Shown here piece after piece: positions 33,188-41,551 of a stretch of 64,000 nt of DNA (position 1 is the first letter of the stretch; each line of letters starts with the position of its first letter). The notes under the pieces are model-generated. The model did not search any database. It was not told where the DNA came from and was given only the letters and a program-made list of their open reading frames with translations. The position numbers and the translations under genes are program-made. Source of the stretch: Solirubrobacterales bacterium (GTDB taxonomy: Bacteria; Actinomycetota; Thermoleophilia; Solirubrobacterales; Solirubrobacteraceae); NCBI GenBank assembly GCA_027315115.1, contig DAHUYQ010000045.1:1-64000 (forward strand), given 5' to 3'.

Positions 33188-35287
33188 ATGCCAAAGGGCG
33201 CAGACGAGCCCGCTCAGCAGCGCCGGTCGGACCCCGATCCACGAGGCGATGGCGATCCGCGGGGCGAGCGGCATCCCAACGGCTGGCGGGTGCGGCCGGG
33301 ACCGGACGGGCGCGGCAGCCCGCCGCAGCCGTCGCCTCGCATCGGCAGGGGCCTGCTGATCTTCTTCGCGCTGCTGCTGATCTTCAACATCGTCGTGGCT
33401 TCGCTGATCCAGCAGCCAGCCACGCAGCCGCGGGTGCGGATTCCCTACAGCCCCACCTTCCTCTCCGAAGTCAAGGCGGGGAACGTGGAAACGATCTCCT
33501 CCACCAGCTCCACGGTGAACGGGAAGTTCCGCAAACAGGTCCGCTACCCCGACCAGAAAGCGACGCCGACCAACCGGTTCGTCACGCAGATCCCCTCCTT
33601 CGCCGACGACAAGTCGCTGCTGGCGCTGCTGGAAGAAAAGAAAGTCACGATCAACGCCTCGGCGCCCTCGACGGGCTCCTCGCTGCTGGTCACGCTGCTG
33701 CTGAGCTTCGGGCCGGCGCTGCTGATCATCCTGCTGTTCGTGTGGCTGATGCGAGGGATGGCCCGCGGGATCGGCGGCGCGGGAGGCATCGGCGCCTTCG
33801 GCCGCTCGCGCGCGCAGCGCGTGGAGCCCTCCGAGCAGCACGTGACCTTCGACGACGTGGCCGGGATCGACGAAGCCAAGGCGGAGCTCAGCGAGCTCGT
33901 GGACTTCCTGCGCGACCCGGAGAAGTACCGGCGGCTGGGAGGACGGATTCCGCGCGGCGTGCTGCTGACCGGATCGCCCGGCACCGGCAAGACGCTGCTG
34001 GCCCGTGCGCTGGCCGGCGAGGCGCAGGTCCCGTTCTTCTCCATCTCGGCCTCCGAGTTCGTGGAGATGTTCGTGGGCGTCGGCGCCTCCCGCGTGCGCG
34101 ACCTCTTCAACCAGGCCAAGGAGGCGGCGCCGGCGATCATCTTCATCGACGAGCTCGACGCGATCGGGCGCTCGCGCGCCGGGGCGATCGGCGGCTTCGG
34201 TGGCGGGCACGACGAGCGCGAGCAGACGCTCAACCAGATACTCACCGAAATGGACGGCTTCGACCCGTCCGTGGGCGTGATCGTGCTCTCGGCGACCAAC
34301 CGCCCGGAAGTGCTCGACGCGGCGTTGCTGCGTCCGGGGCGCTTCGACCGCCGCGTGGCGCTGCAGCCGCCGGACACCGCCGGACGCCGCAAGATCCTCG
34401 AAGTCCACACGCGCTCGGTGCCGCTCTCGCAGGACGTAGACCTCGACCGGCTCGCCGCCACGACCGCCGGCATGGTGGGCGCCGACCTGGCCAACGTCGT
34501 CAACGAGGGCGCGCTGATGGCCGCCCGCCGCGGCCACGACAAGGTCAGCATGGCCGACCTGCACGATGCGCTGGAGAAGCTCGTGCTGGGCACCGAGCGG
34601 CGCATCCTGCTGAGCGCGCACGAGCGGGAGCGCACCGCCTTCCACGAGGCAGGCCACGCGATCGTGGCGATGCTCACCCCCGGCGGCGACCCCGTGCGGA
34701 AGGTCTCGATCATCCCGCGCGGGGTCGCGCTGGGCGTAACGCTCTCGGCGCCCGAGGCCGACCGCTTCAGCTACGACCGCTCCTACCTGCTCGGCAAGAT
34801 CGAGGTCGCGCTGGGCGGCCGCGTCGCCGAGGAGCTGGTCTTCGACGAAATCACCACCGGCGCCCAGAACGACCTCAAGCAGGTCACGGAGCTGGCGCGC
34901 AACATCGTCGGAAGCTGGGGCATGAGCGACGTGATCGGGCCGCTGGTGCTGAACGCGGAGGATCCACAGATGCTCGCCTATCCCGGCGGCGAGATGATCT
35001 CGCCGGCCACCCGCCAGCTTCTCGACGAAGAGGTGCGGCGGCTGGTGGAGGACGCGCACGACCGCGTCACGCGCCTGCTGAGCGAGAACCGCGGCAGGCT
35101 CGACGCGCTCGCCCATGCGCTGCTGGAGCACGAGACGCTCGAGCAGGACGAGGCCTATGAGATCGCGGGGATAGAGCCGGCGAAGGGCCGATCGGCCGGC
35201 GAGGTCGCGGGGCCCGCGGCGGCGGCACCCACGCCCACGCCGGCCGAGACGAACCGGCCTGCGCCGGACACGCCCACGCGCCGGTGA
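33188..35287 (+). CDS. ftsH: ATP-dependent zinc metalloprotease FtsH
   Basis: Membrane AAA+ protease of 699 residues. Two helices flank a periplasmic region (helices near 55-75 and 175-195). The AAA module has Walker A GSPGTGKT, Walker [12 protein letters not shown] and the arginine-finger region RPGRFDR. The zinc site HEAGH follows, with a third acidic ligand downstream. The N-terminal 50 residues are polar and Pro/Arg-rich. TAGGTT lies seven bases before the ATG and could be a -10 element for a leaderless transcript. Confidence 0.95.
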   Translation: MPKGADEPAQQRRSDPDPRGDGDPRGERHPNGWRVRPGPDGRGSPPQPSPRIGRGLLIFFALLLIFNIVVASLIQQPATQPRVRIPYSPTFLSEVKAGNVETISSTSSTVNGKFRKQVRYPDQKATPTNRFVTQIPSFADDKSLLALLEEKKVTINASAPSTGSSLLVTLLLSFGPALLIILLFVWLMRGMARGIGGAGGIGAFGRSRAQRVEPSEQHVTFDDVAGIDEAKAELSELVDFLRDPEKYRRLGGRIPRGVLLTGSPGTGKTLLARALAGEAQVPFFSISASEFVEMFVGVGASRVRDLFNQAKEAAPAIIFIDELDAIGRSRAGAIGGFGGGHDEREQTLNQILTEMDGFDPSVGVIVLSATNRPEVLDAALLRPGRFDRRVALQPPDTAGRRKILEVHTRSVPLSQDVDLDRLAATTAGMVGADLANVVNEGALMAARRGHDKVSMADLHDALEKLVLGTERRILLSAHERERTAFHEAGHAIVAMLTPGGDPVRKVSIIPRGVALGVTLSAPEADRFSYDRSYLLGKIEVALGGRVAEELVFDEITTGAQNDLKQVTELARNIVGSWGMSDVIGPLVLNAEDPQMLAYPGGEMISPATRQLLDEEVRRLVEDAHDRVTRLLSENRGRLDALAHALLEHETLEQDEAYEIAGIEPAKGRSAGEVAGPAAAAPTPTPAETNRPAPDTPTRR

Positions 35288-35292
35288 TCCTG

Positions 35293-35328
35293 CTGAGCGC
35301 CGGCGAGGCGCGCGGCGCCGCCGCTCAG
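35293..35328. terminator. imperfect bidirectional hairpin between ftsH and the Vms1-like gene
   Basis: CTGAGCGCCGGCG and CGCCGCCGCTCAG can pair with two mismatches around a GC-rich loop. The hairpin covers the stop region of the minus-strand gene and the end of ftsH, where convergent transcripts would meet. Confidence 0.4.
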
Positions 35329-36491
35329 TACCGCAACACCGCGGCGATAGGGCCGTGCTCAGCGAGCCCGTCGGGGTCGTGACGCACGATCGTCACAGTT
35401 CCCGAGCGGTTGAGGGCCAGCTCGATCGCGCTCTCGACCACGTCTTCGCGCGGGACGCGCACCGCGCCGTCGGCGGGGCAGCGCCCGCCGGTGCTGAAGA
35501 GGCGATCGCAGTCGGGGCAGGCGAAGCCGGGGGCGGCGTAGCCATCTGCGAGCAGCAGCGTCTGCACCCTGCCGTCGCTGAGCAGATCGAGCACCTCGTC
35601 CAGGCCCGCTGCCGCTGCCCCTCCGCGCGCAAGCGCCTGTTCGAGGCGGTCGAGCATCTCGGCCTCCCGGCGCCGCTCGTCCGCTTCGATCGCCGGCAGG
35701 GCGCGGCGGCGGACCTCGTCGGGGCCGGCCCGCTCGACGTCGATCTCGAAGCTCCCGCCCAGGCGCGAGGCGAGCTCCGCCGGGAGTTGCGCCGCCACGC
35801 GGCTGCTCATCTCCGCATGACATCCGATCAGCAGCCTGTCGAAGGCGGCCACGGCAAATCGCTCCTGCAGCACCGCGCAGGCGCCGCGGATGTGCTCGTC
35901 GACTTCGTGCTCGATTCCCCGCTGGTAGCGAGCCTGAGACCAGCCGCCCTGCGAATGGCGGCCGTGCACGTCGTCGAGCACCTCCGCCACCTCGCTGAGC
36001 CGGTCGCGCGTTCCCCGCAGGATGCGCGCCGCGCGCCGGCTGATCAGGAGCACGCCCCAGCGCTCGGGTGCGACCAGCTCGGCAAGCGGCTCCACGTACG
36101 GGCCGATCTGCACGGTCGCCCTTCCCTCCACGGGGCGGGGCAGGCGGACCACCTCCAGCGCCTTGGCCGGCGCGCAGCTAAAGACGGCCAGGCCGCGTGC
36201 TCCCTGCGGGCTCAGCTCGCGGTCGCTGAGCAGCGCGCGCACCTGTTCGAGATCCTCGCGCCGCGCCATCCGCTGCTCGTGCGGCGTCCCGGGCTCGATC
36301 GGATGCCTGTGCTCGACGTTGCTGAGCAGCGCATCTGCCTGCGTGCGCCGCTCGCCGATGGCGGGAAAGCGCGCGGGATCGAAGTCGAGGTAGAGGCTCA
36401 GGACGCTCTGGCCGTCCACTTCCAGGCCCGCCAGGCGTTTGAGCGCCTCGCTGGCCGAGCCGGTTCTGTGCACGGCGCCGTCGATAGCCAT
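35325..36491 (-). CDS. Vms1/BaeRF-type release-factor homologue (peptidyl-tRNA hydrolase-like)
   Basis: 388 residues. The middle has GGWSQARYQRG, corresponding to the catalytic loop of Vms1/ANKZF1-like release factors (GSQ/GGQ analogue), followed by a Rossmann-like segment (FDRLLIGCHAE). The C-terminal part carries a zinc-ribbon-like CPDCDRLFSTGGRCPADG. Relatives release stalled nascent chains from tRNA in ribosome rescue. It is convergent with ftsH, which degrades aberrant proteins; a joint role is only suggested. The ATG at 36491 is chosen over 36527. Confidence 0.75.
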   Translation of the reverse strand: MAIDGAVHRTGSASEALKRLAGLEVDGQSVLSLYLDFDPARFPAIGERRTQADALLSNVEHRHPIEPGTPHEQRMARREDLEQVRALLSDRELSPQGARGLAVFSCAPAKALEVVRLPRPVEGRATVQIGPYVEPLAELVAPERWGVLLISRRAARILRGTRDRLSEVAEVLDDVHGRHSQGGWSQARYQRGIEHEVDEHIRGACAVLQERFAVAAFDRLLIGCHAEMSSRVAAQLPAELASRLGGSFEIDVERAGPDEVRRRALPAIEADERRREAEMLDRLEQALARGGAAAAGLDEVLDLLSDGRVQTLLLADGYAAPGFACPDCDRLFSTGGRCPADGAVRVPREDVVESAIELALNRSGTVTIVRHDPDGLAEHGPIAAVLRY

Positions 36492-36717
36492 GATCGACTC
36501 ATTCTGCGCGCCGGCGTGCGCCGCCAAATCCGCAGCAGCAACGGCTTTGCTCTGGGAGAACTACGCGTTCGACGGCGCTGGCGGGCGTGCAACCGCGGTT
36601 CCGCCCGCCCGTGCCGCGTAGCTCGCACGGGCGCGTTCCGTAGATGCCACCGATGCGTGGGGGCGGCCGCCGCGGAACGCTTCCTGCAGGCAACAGAGCA
36701 CCGGCCCGGGAGGCAGT

Positions 36718-37146
36718 ATGAGCGACGTCGATCCGCACATCATCGATCAGAGTGCCGAGAAGGCCCACATCTGGCTCAACGAGACCGCTCAGGAGCTGGG
36801 GGTGGAGGACCGGCGCTACGCCTACCGCGCGCTGCGCGCGGTGCTGCACACGCTGCGCGACCGACTGACCGTCGACGTCGCCGCCAAGCTCGCGGCGCAG
36901 CTACCGATGCTGATCCGCGGGATCTACTACGAGGACTGGGACCCCAGCCGCACCCCGCTTCCCATCCACGACGCCGAGGCGTTCCTGGACCACATCGTCA
37001 AGGAGGGCCGGATGGGGGGCGAGACCGAGGCCTCGGTGGCCGTGGGCGCGGTCTCGCGCGTGCTGCGCAGGCACGTGACCGCGGGCGAGATCGACGACGT
37101 CTTGGCCGTGCTTCCCGACAAGGTGAAGGTGCTGCTGGCCGCGTAG
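36718..37146 (+). CDS. DUF2267 family protein
   Basis: 142-residue all-helical protein with the DUF2267 pattern: an ALRAVLHTLRDRLTVDVAAKL segment, a QLPMLIRGIYYEDWDPS stretch, then DVLAVLPDKVKVLL. The ATG has GGGAGG seven bases upstream. The biochemical function of the family is unknown. It is followed by a regulatory-looking region (37148-37240). Confidence 0.85.
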   Translation: MSDVDPHIIDQSAEKAHIWLNETAQELGVEDRRYAYRALRAVLHTLRDRLTVDVAAKLAAQLPMLIRGIYYEDWDPSRTPLPIHDAEAFLDHIVKEGRMGGETEASVAVGAVSRVLRRHVTAGEIDDVLAVLPDKVKVLLAA

Positions 37147-37147
37147 C

Positions 37148-37206
37148 GGTCATGCCAATGACATCTTGGCGTCACGGCGCACCTCAGTCCCGTCACGGCG
37201 CACCTC
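37148..37206. promoter_or_regulatory. shared 15-mer and 21-bp-spaced direct repeats
   Basis: GGTCATGCCAATGAC at 37148-37162 is identical to 14306-14320. It is followed by two exact copies of GTCACGGCGCACCTC at 37171-37185 and 37192-37206, a 21-bp period (two helical turns). They lie 66-125 bp upstream of the secreted-protein start, the spacing expected for activator or repressor sites. Confidence 0.5.
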
Positions 37207-37271
37207 TGGCCGGATAGTCTTGTTGAGAATATTCGGCGGGGTTGAGGTCCATACCGAGGAGAGACTGGAGA

Positions 37272-37820
37272 ATGGGAATGAACGATTCCTGCGCGCCCGT
37301 GGGGCGGAGCCTGAACACCAGCGCGGCCGCGCTGGTCGATGACGCGAGCCGTCGCGCCCTTGCGCTGCTCTCGGCGCTGCTGCTGTGCGGCGCCGTGTGT
37401 GCAGCGACGGCGACCGGCGCGGGCGCCAAGGCGGCAGGCAGGGCGCACACGTCCCTGACCAACACGTACGTCAAAGAGCAAGGGCACCTTCACTTCGTCA
37501 GCAAAAACGGCGGATCGGCGATCGTCGAGCAGGGCTATGCGACCGGCACCTTCAGCGCCGGCCTCGACATCGATCTCACGATCAAAGTCTCGAAGATCAC
37601 GGGGTCCTTCACCGCGAACCTGAAGGGCGGCTCGATCAGCGGCTACGCCGCGGCCACGCCGCACGTCTCAGGGCAGTGGGTGAGCTTCAAGGGGTCATTG
37701 ACGATCAAGCACGGCACCGGCCGCTATGCCGGCGCCTCCGGCACGGCGAGCCTCTACGGCTCGTTCAACCGCGTGCAGCTCAAGCTCAACGTTCAGGTTG
37801 TAGGGCGGCTGCGGCTGTAG
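37272..37820 (+). CDS. secreted beta-rich protein, unknown function
   Basis: 182 residues with a signal peptide (ALALLSALLLCGAVCAATATG) and a mature part of alternating polar/hydrophobic strands: GYATGTFSAGLDIDLTIKV, a GSFTANLKGGSISGY segment, and HGTGRYAGASGTASLYGSF. The GTGRYAGASG motif occurs in small secreted barrel-type proteins of actinobacteria; the exact family is not recognised. The ATG at 37272 has GGAGA upstream. The 3' end overlaps the convergent ddl gene by 35 bp. Confidence 0.7.
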   Translation: MGMNDSCAPVGRSLNTSAAALVDDASRRALALLSALLLCGAVCAATATGAGAKAAGRAHTSLTNTYVKEQGHLHFVSKNGGSAIVEQGYATGTFSAGLDIDLTIKVSKITGSFTANLKGGSISGYAAATPHVSGQWVSFKGSLTIKHGTGRYAGASGTASLYGSFNRVQLKLNVQVVGRLRL

Positions 37821-38823
37821 GGCGCCGGACGATCTCGGCCACCAGCTCGTTGAAGCTCATGCCCGCGGCGTCGGCGGCCGCGGGCGTGATGCCCGTCTCG
37901 GTCAGCCCGGGGATGGTGTTGATCTCCAGAACCTGCGGCTGGCCGTCCTCTTCGAGGATCACGTCCACACGCGCGAAGTCTCTGCAGCCCATCAGGGAAT
38001 AGCTCTGCAGGGCGACCTCCTCGACCCGTGCGCGCTCCTGCTCGCTCAGCGGCGCCGGCACCTCCAGCCGCACGCCGCCGATCGTGTAGTGCGCCTCGTA
38101 GCTGTAGAAGCCGCCCGGGGTGTGGAGCTCCACGATCGGCAGCGCGGTGGGGCTCTCGGGCAAGGCGGGCGTGGCGGGCGTGGCGGGCGTGGCGGGCGGG
38201 GCGGGCGGGGCGGGCGGGGCGGGCGGGGCGGGCGGGCCCATTATCGAGACGGCGAGCTCGCGGCCCAGGATCCGGCGCTCGACGAGCACACGGTCGCCGT
38301 AGCCGAAGGCGCCGAGGATCGCGGCGGGAAACTGCTCGGCGGACTCCACGAACTTGATCCCGATCGCCGAGCCCTGCGCGACGGGCTTGACGACGACCGG
38401 CATGCCGAGCTGCTCCAGCAGAGAGGGGAACGTCGATGCGCCGCCCATCTCCCGAAAGGCCGTTTCGCTGAAGGAGTGGAAGGCCGGCGTGGGAATCCCG
38501 TGCTGGGCGAGCATCCGCTTGAAGAGCACCTTGTCCATGCAGAGCGCGCTGGCCAGCACGTCGGAGCCGGTGTAGGGGATCGAAAGGGTCTGCAGCAGCT
38601 CCTGGAGGGTGCCGTCCTCGCCGCCGCGGCCGTGCATCGCGATGAACACGAATCCCGGCTGGATCTCCAGCACCGCGTCGATGAAGCGCGCGTCCACGTC
38701 GAGGCTGTGCACCTTGTAGCCGAGCTCGCGCAGCGCCCTCGCGACGCGGTGCCCGCCGCGGAGGCTGATCTCGCGCTCCAGCGAGGCCCCTCCCATCGCG
38801 ACCACGACTGGCTGGGAGGCCAT
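37786..38823 (-). CDS. ddl: D-alanine-D-alanine ligase (second copy)
   Basis: 345-residue ATP-grasp ligase. It has HGRGGEDGTLQELLQ, MDKVLFKRML, VVVKPVAQGSAIGI, an omega-loop segment FYSYEAHY and VLEINTIPGLT. The Tyr at the end of the loop, typical of dipeptide rather than depsipeptide ligases, is present. Residues about 197-227 are a Pro/Ala/Thr insert made by a 9-bp tandem repeat, placed between the core and the omega loop. It follows the other ddl by six bases. Confidence 0.9.
   Translation of the reverse strand: MASQPVVVAMGGASLEREISLRGGHRVARALRELGYKVHSLDVDARFIDAVLEIQPGFVFIAMHGRGGEDGTLQELLQTLSIPYTGSDVLASALCMDKVLFKRMLAQHGIPTPAFHSFSETAFREMGGASTFPSLLEQLGMPVVVKPVAQGSAIGIKFVESAEQFPAAILGAFGYGDRVLVERRILGRELAVSIMGPPAPPAPPAPPAPPATPATPATPALPESPTALPIVELHTPGGFYSYEAHYTIGGVRLEVPAPLSEQERARVEEVALQSYSLMGCRDFARVDVILEEDGQPQVLEINTIPGLTETGITPAAADAAGMSFNELVAEIVRRPTAAAALQPER
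38164..38237. repeat. 9-bp tandem repeat inside ddl
   Basis: Eight tandem GCGGGCGTG/GCGGGCGGG units. On the minus strand they encode PAT and PAP triplets in the second D-Ala ligase. Strain-to-strain length variation is expected. Confidence 0.85.
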
Positions 38824-38829
38824 GACGCC

Positions 38830-40116
38830 TCAGACCTTCGCGCCGCCGGCTCGCTGCGCGAGCAGGTTGGTGTCGAACACGGTCGTGGTCTTGCCGTTCT
38901 CCGCGTGCTCGGCGAAGGCGATCTCGATCAGCTCGTCCATCAGGTCAGCGAATGGCAGGCCCGCCGGCTCCCACAGATAGAAGGAGAACGATCCGGGGAT
39001 CGTGTTGCACTCGTTGACGTAGATCTCGCCCGCGGCGTCGATCAGGAAGTCGACGCGCGCCACGCCGGCGCAGCCGAACGCCTCGAAGGCGCGCCTGGCC
39101 AGGTCCTGGACGCGCGCCGTGGCCTGCTCCCCGATCGGCGCCGGGATCAGCCGGCGCGCGCTCTGCATGCCGGGGCCCTTGGCGCCCTCGGCGGCCTTGG
39201 CGCCCTCGGCGGCCCCGGCGTCCCCGGCAGTCTTGGCGCCCCCGGCGCCGCTCGCGGGCGCCGCCGGCTGCTGCTTGCCTTCGCCGTCGCCCTTGCCGCC
39301 CCCCATGTACTTGTCCTGGAAGGAGAGGAAGCCCTCCCCGGCGACCGGCTGCTCGCAGACCGAGACCCGGCCCTGCGCGCCGGGCCGGCCCAGCACCGCG
39401 CAGTTGACCTCGACGCCGCCCTCGACCGCGGGCTCCACGACGCAGGCGCGGTCGAGCTCGAAGCAGAGCTGCAACGCCTCCTGAAGCTGCGATGCCTCCA
39501 CGCAGCGGCTGACGCCGACGCTGGAGCCGAGATTGGCAGGCTTCACGTAGACAGGAAGAGAGAAGCGCCGCGGGATCGAAGCGACCATGCCCTCTGGATC
39601 GCGCTCGAAGCCCTCGCGGCGCAAGGCCATGTGCTCGAGCACCGGCAGCCCGGCGGCGCCCAGAATCGCCTTGGTCACGATCTTGTCCATCGCCGCCGCG
39701 GCGGCGCCGACGGGCGGCCCGACATAGGGCATGCAGGCCAGCTCCAACGCACCCTGCAGGCAGCCGTCCTCGCCCTGGGTGCCGTGGGTGGCGAGCACGA
39801 TCACGTCCAGCTCGATCGGCGCCTGCCGGCGGGCGCCGCGCAGCAGCGAACCGCCGCCGGCGAGCGGCACGAGCCTGCCGCGATGCAGGTCGAAGCTCAC
39901 CTCGGGCGCGCTCGGCGCCTGTCCGCTGCGGTAGGCGGCCAGGTCGCGCAGCTCGGGCCCCGCGTACCAGCTCCCCGTGCGCGAGATGTAGATCGGCAGC
40001 GGCCGGTGGCGCTCGCTGAGCACCTCGACGGCCTGCAACCCGGTGATGATCGAGACGTCGTGCTCGACCGACCTGCCGCCGAACGCGACGCCGACGCGTA
40101 GTCCCGTGCCTGGCAT
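38830..40116 (-). CDS. ddl: D-alanine-D-alanine ligase (first copy)
   Basis: 428-residue ATP-grasp ligase with AFGGRSVEHDVSI, LATHGTQGEDGCLQG, VYVKPANLGSSVGVSR, FLSFQDKYMGGG and VNECNTIPGSFSFYLW. The loop Tyr of the D-Ala-D-Ala class is kept (DKY). A Gly/Ala/Lys-rich insert (about 272-318) follows this loop directly. It belongs to a different subfamily from the downstream ddl, so the pair is unlikely to be a recent duplication. Both should feed the MurF-type ligase encoded 1.4 kb away. Confidence 0.9.
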   Translation of the reverse strand: MPGTGLRVGVAFGGRSVEHDVSIITGLQAVEVLSERHRPLPIYISRTGSWYAGPELRDLAAYRSGQAPSAPEVSFDLHRGRLVPLAGGGSLLRGARRQAPIELDVIVLATHGTQGEDGCLQGALELACMPYVGPPVGAAAAAMDKIVTKAILGAAGLPVLEHMALRREGFERDPEGMVASIPRRFSLPVYVKPANLGSSVGVSRCVEASQLQEALQLCFELDRACVVEPAVEGGVEVNCAVLGRPGAQGRVSVCEQPVAGEGFLSFQDKYMGGGKGDGEGKQQPAAPASGAGGAKTAGDAGAAEGAKAAEGAKGPGMQSARRLIPAPIGEQATARVQDLARRAFEAFGCAGVARVDFLIDAAGEIYVNECNTIPGSFSFYLWEPAGLPFADLMDELIEIAFAEHAENGKTTTVFDTNLLAQRAGGAKV

Positions 40117-40149
40117 GGCGTAAGCCTATTGATGGTAGGCCGGTGCCGC

Positions 40150-40252
40150 TTTCCGCGCTTGCGCCAGGATGCTTTCCGCGCTTGCACCTACTGTTTTCCG
40201 CGCTTGCACGCTATCTTTTTCCGCATTTGCAGGCACAGGATTCCGCATTTGC
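40150..40252 (+). repeat. five-copy 13-bp motif array, 22-23-bp period
   Basis: TTTCCGCGCTTGC or its variant (A/T)TTCCGCATTTGC starts at 40150, 40173, 40195, 40218 and 40240. Spacing alternates 23, 22, 23, 22, about two helical turns. The last copy ends 13 bp before the GTG of the AAA/DUF4143 ATPase. Three related copies with exact 22-bp spacing occur at 53267-53323. Spacers are only 9-10 bp, so it is not a CRISPR array. Confidence 0.85.
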
Positions 40253-40264
40253 AGGTGATCGCCG

Positions 40265-41515
40265 GTGGCCGTGAAGCCCCCCGCCCTGATCGAGCGACAC
40301 GCTCGTGCCCTGATCGTCGAGGGGCTCGCCTACAGCCGCGTGGTGCTCGTGCTCGGCGCCCGCCAGGTCGGCAAGAGCACGCTCGCCAGGCAGATCGTGC
40401 AAGACGAGCACCCGGCGGAGATCGTGAGCCTGGACGACCAGGCCACCCGCGATGCCGCGCGCGCCGACCCGCACGGCTTCGTCGCCGACTTGGGCGGCGG
40501 CCCCACGTTGATCGACGAGGTTCAGCTTGCACCGGAGCTCTTGCACGCGATCAAGCAGGCGGTGGACGAGGATCCCACGCCGGGAAGGTTCCTGCTGACC
40601 GGATCGGCGAACGTGCTGACGGCGCCAAGGATCTCCGAGTCGCTTGCCGGCAGGACGCGCAGGATCGAGCTCTGGCCGCTCGCGCAATCAGAGATCCACG
40701 GCACGCGCACCAACTTCGTCGACAGGCTCTTCGCGGGGCAGCCACCGCACGTCAGCGACGCGCCGATCGGCGGGGAGGCGTTCGCGGATCTCGTAGCGCG
40801 CGGCGGCTATCCGGCTGTGCGCGAGCTCCCGGAGCGCCAACGGCTGCTCTGGTGTCGCGACTACGTCCAGAGCATCCTCGAGCGCGATCTTCGCGACATC
40901 GCCTCCGCCACCAAGCTCTCACAGATGCCGCAGCTCATCCGGCTGCTCGCCGCAACCTCCGGCAAGCTGCTCGACTACCGCAAGCTCGCCCGCGACCTGC
41001 AGCTCTCCGACAAGACGGTGCGCGCCTACGTGGAGCTTCTGCGCACGACATACCTGCTGCACGTGGTTCCCGCATGGCGTCCGGGGCTTCGTGCGCGAGA
41101 GCTGCAGGCCCCCAAGCTGCACCTGACCGACACAGGCCTGCTCACCCAGCAGCTAGGGGTCGATCGGGGGCGGATCGCCCGCGATCCTCAGGTCAGCGGC
41201 CCTGCCCTGGAGACGTTCTGCTCGATGGAGATTCTCAAGCTCCAGAGCTTCGCCGACATCGAATGCGACCTGCGCCACTACCGCACCGGGGACACTGAGA
41301 TCGACCTCATCCTCGAGGCGCAGTCAGGCGAGCTCGTCGCGATCGAGGTGAAGGCGAGCGCCTCCGTGCGGCCGGCGGACTGGCGTGCGATTCAGCGCCT
41401 GCGCGACAGCCGCCCCGATCGTTTCAGGGCCGGCGTCGTGCTCTACACCGGCCGCCGCACGGTCCCGCTCGGCGAACGCATCTGGGCGGTGCCGATCAGC
41501 GGGCTCTGGAGCTGA
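40265..41515 (+). CDS. AAA ATPase with DUF4143 domain
   Basis: 416 residues. An N-terminal P-loop ATPase has VLGARQVGKSTLARQ as Walker A and GGPTLIDEVQLAPELL as Walker B, plus LLTGSANVL as sensor-like segment. A winged-helix region follows (YRKLARDLQLSDKTVRAYVELL), and a C-terminal DUF4143 nuclease-like domain (RTGDTEIDLILEAQSGELVAIEVKA, PD-(D/E)XK-like D...E-x-K). The family is widespread and of uncertain function. GTG start with AGGTGA upstream, just after the repeat array. It looks inserted between peptidoglycan genes. Confidence 0.9.
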   Translation: MAVKPPALIERHARALIVEGLAYSRVVLVLGARQVGKSTLARQIVQDEHPAEIVSLDDQATRDAARADPHGFVADLGGGPTLIDEVQLAPELLHAIKQAVDEDPTPGRFLLTGSANVLTAPRISESLAGRTRRIELWPLAQSEIHGTRTNFVDRLFAGQPPHVSDAPIGGEAFADLVARGGYPAVRELPERQRLLWCRDYVQSILERDLRDIASATKLSQMPQLIRLLAATSGKLLDYRKLARDLQLSDKTVRAYVELLRTTYLLHVVPAWRPGLRARELQAPKLHLTDTGLLTQQLGVDRGRIARDPQVSGPALETFCSMEILKLQSFADIECDLRHYRTGDTEIDLILEAQSGELVAIEVKASASVRPADWRAIQRLRDSRPDRFRAGVVLYTGRRTVPLGERIWAVPISGLWS

Positions 41516-41551
41516 GCGCCAGCCCGACCGGCGCCAGCCCGACCGGCGCGG

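Noticed and set aside
37786-40116. Van-type D-Ala-D-Lac resistance ligase
   Set aside because: Both ligases keep the loop Tyr associated with dipeptide ligases, and no vanH or vanX homologue is nearby.
40150-40252. CRISPR array
   Set aside because: Repeat units are 13 bp and spacers only 9-10 bp, with no cas genes nearby; a phased binding-site array is more likely.
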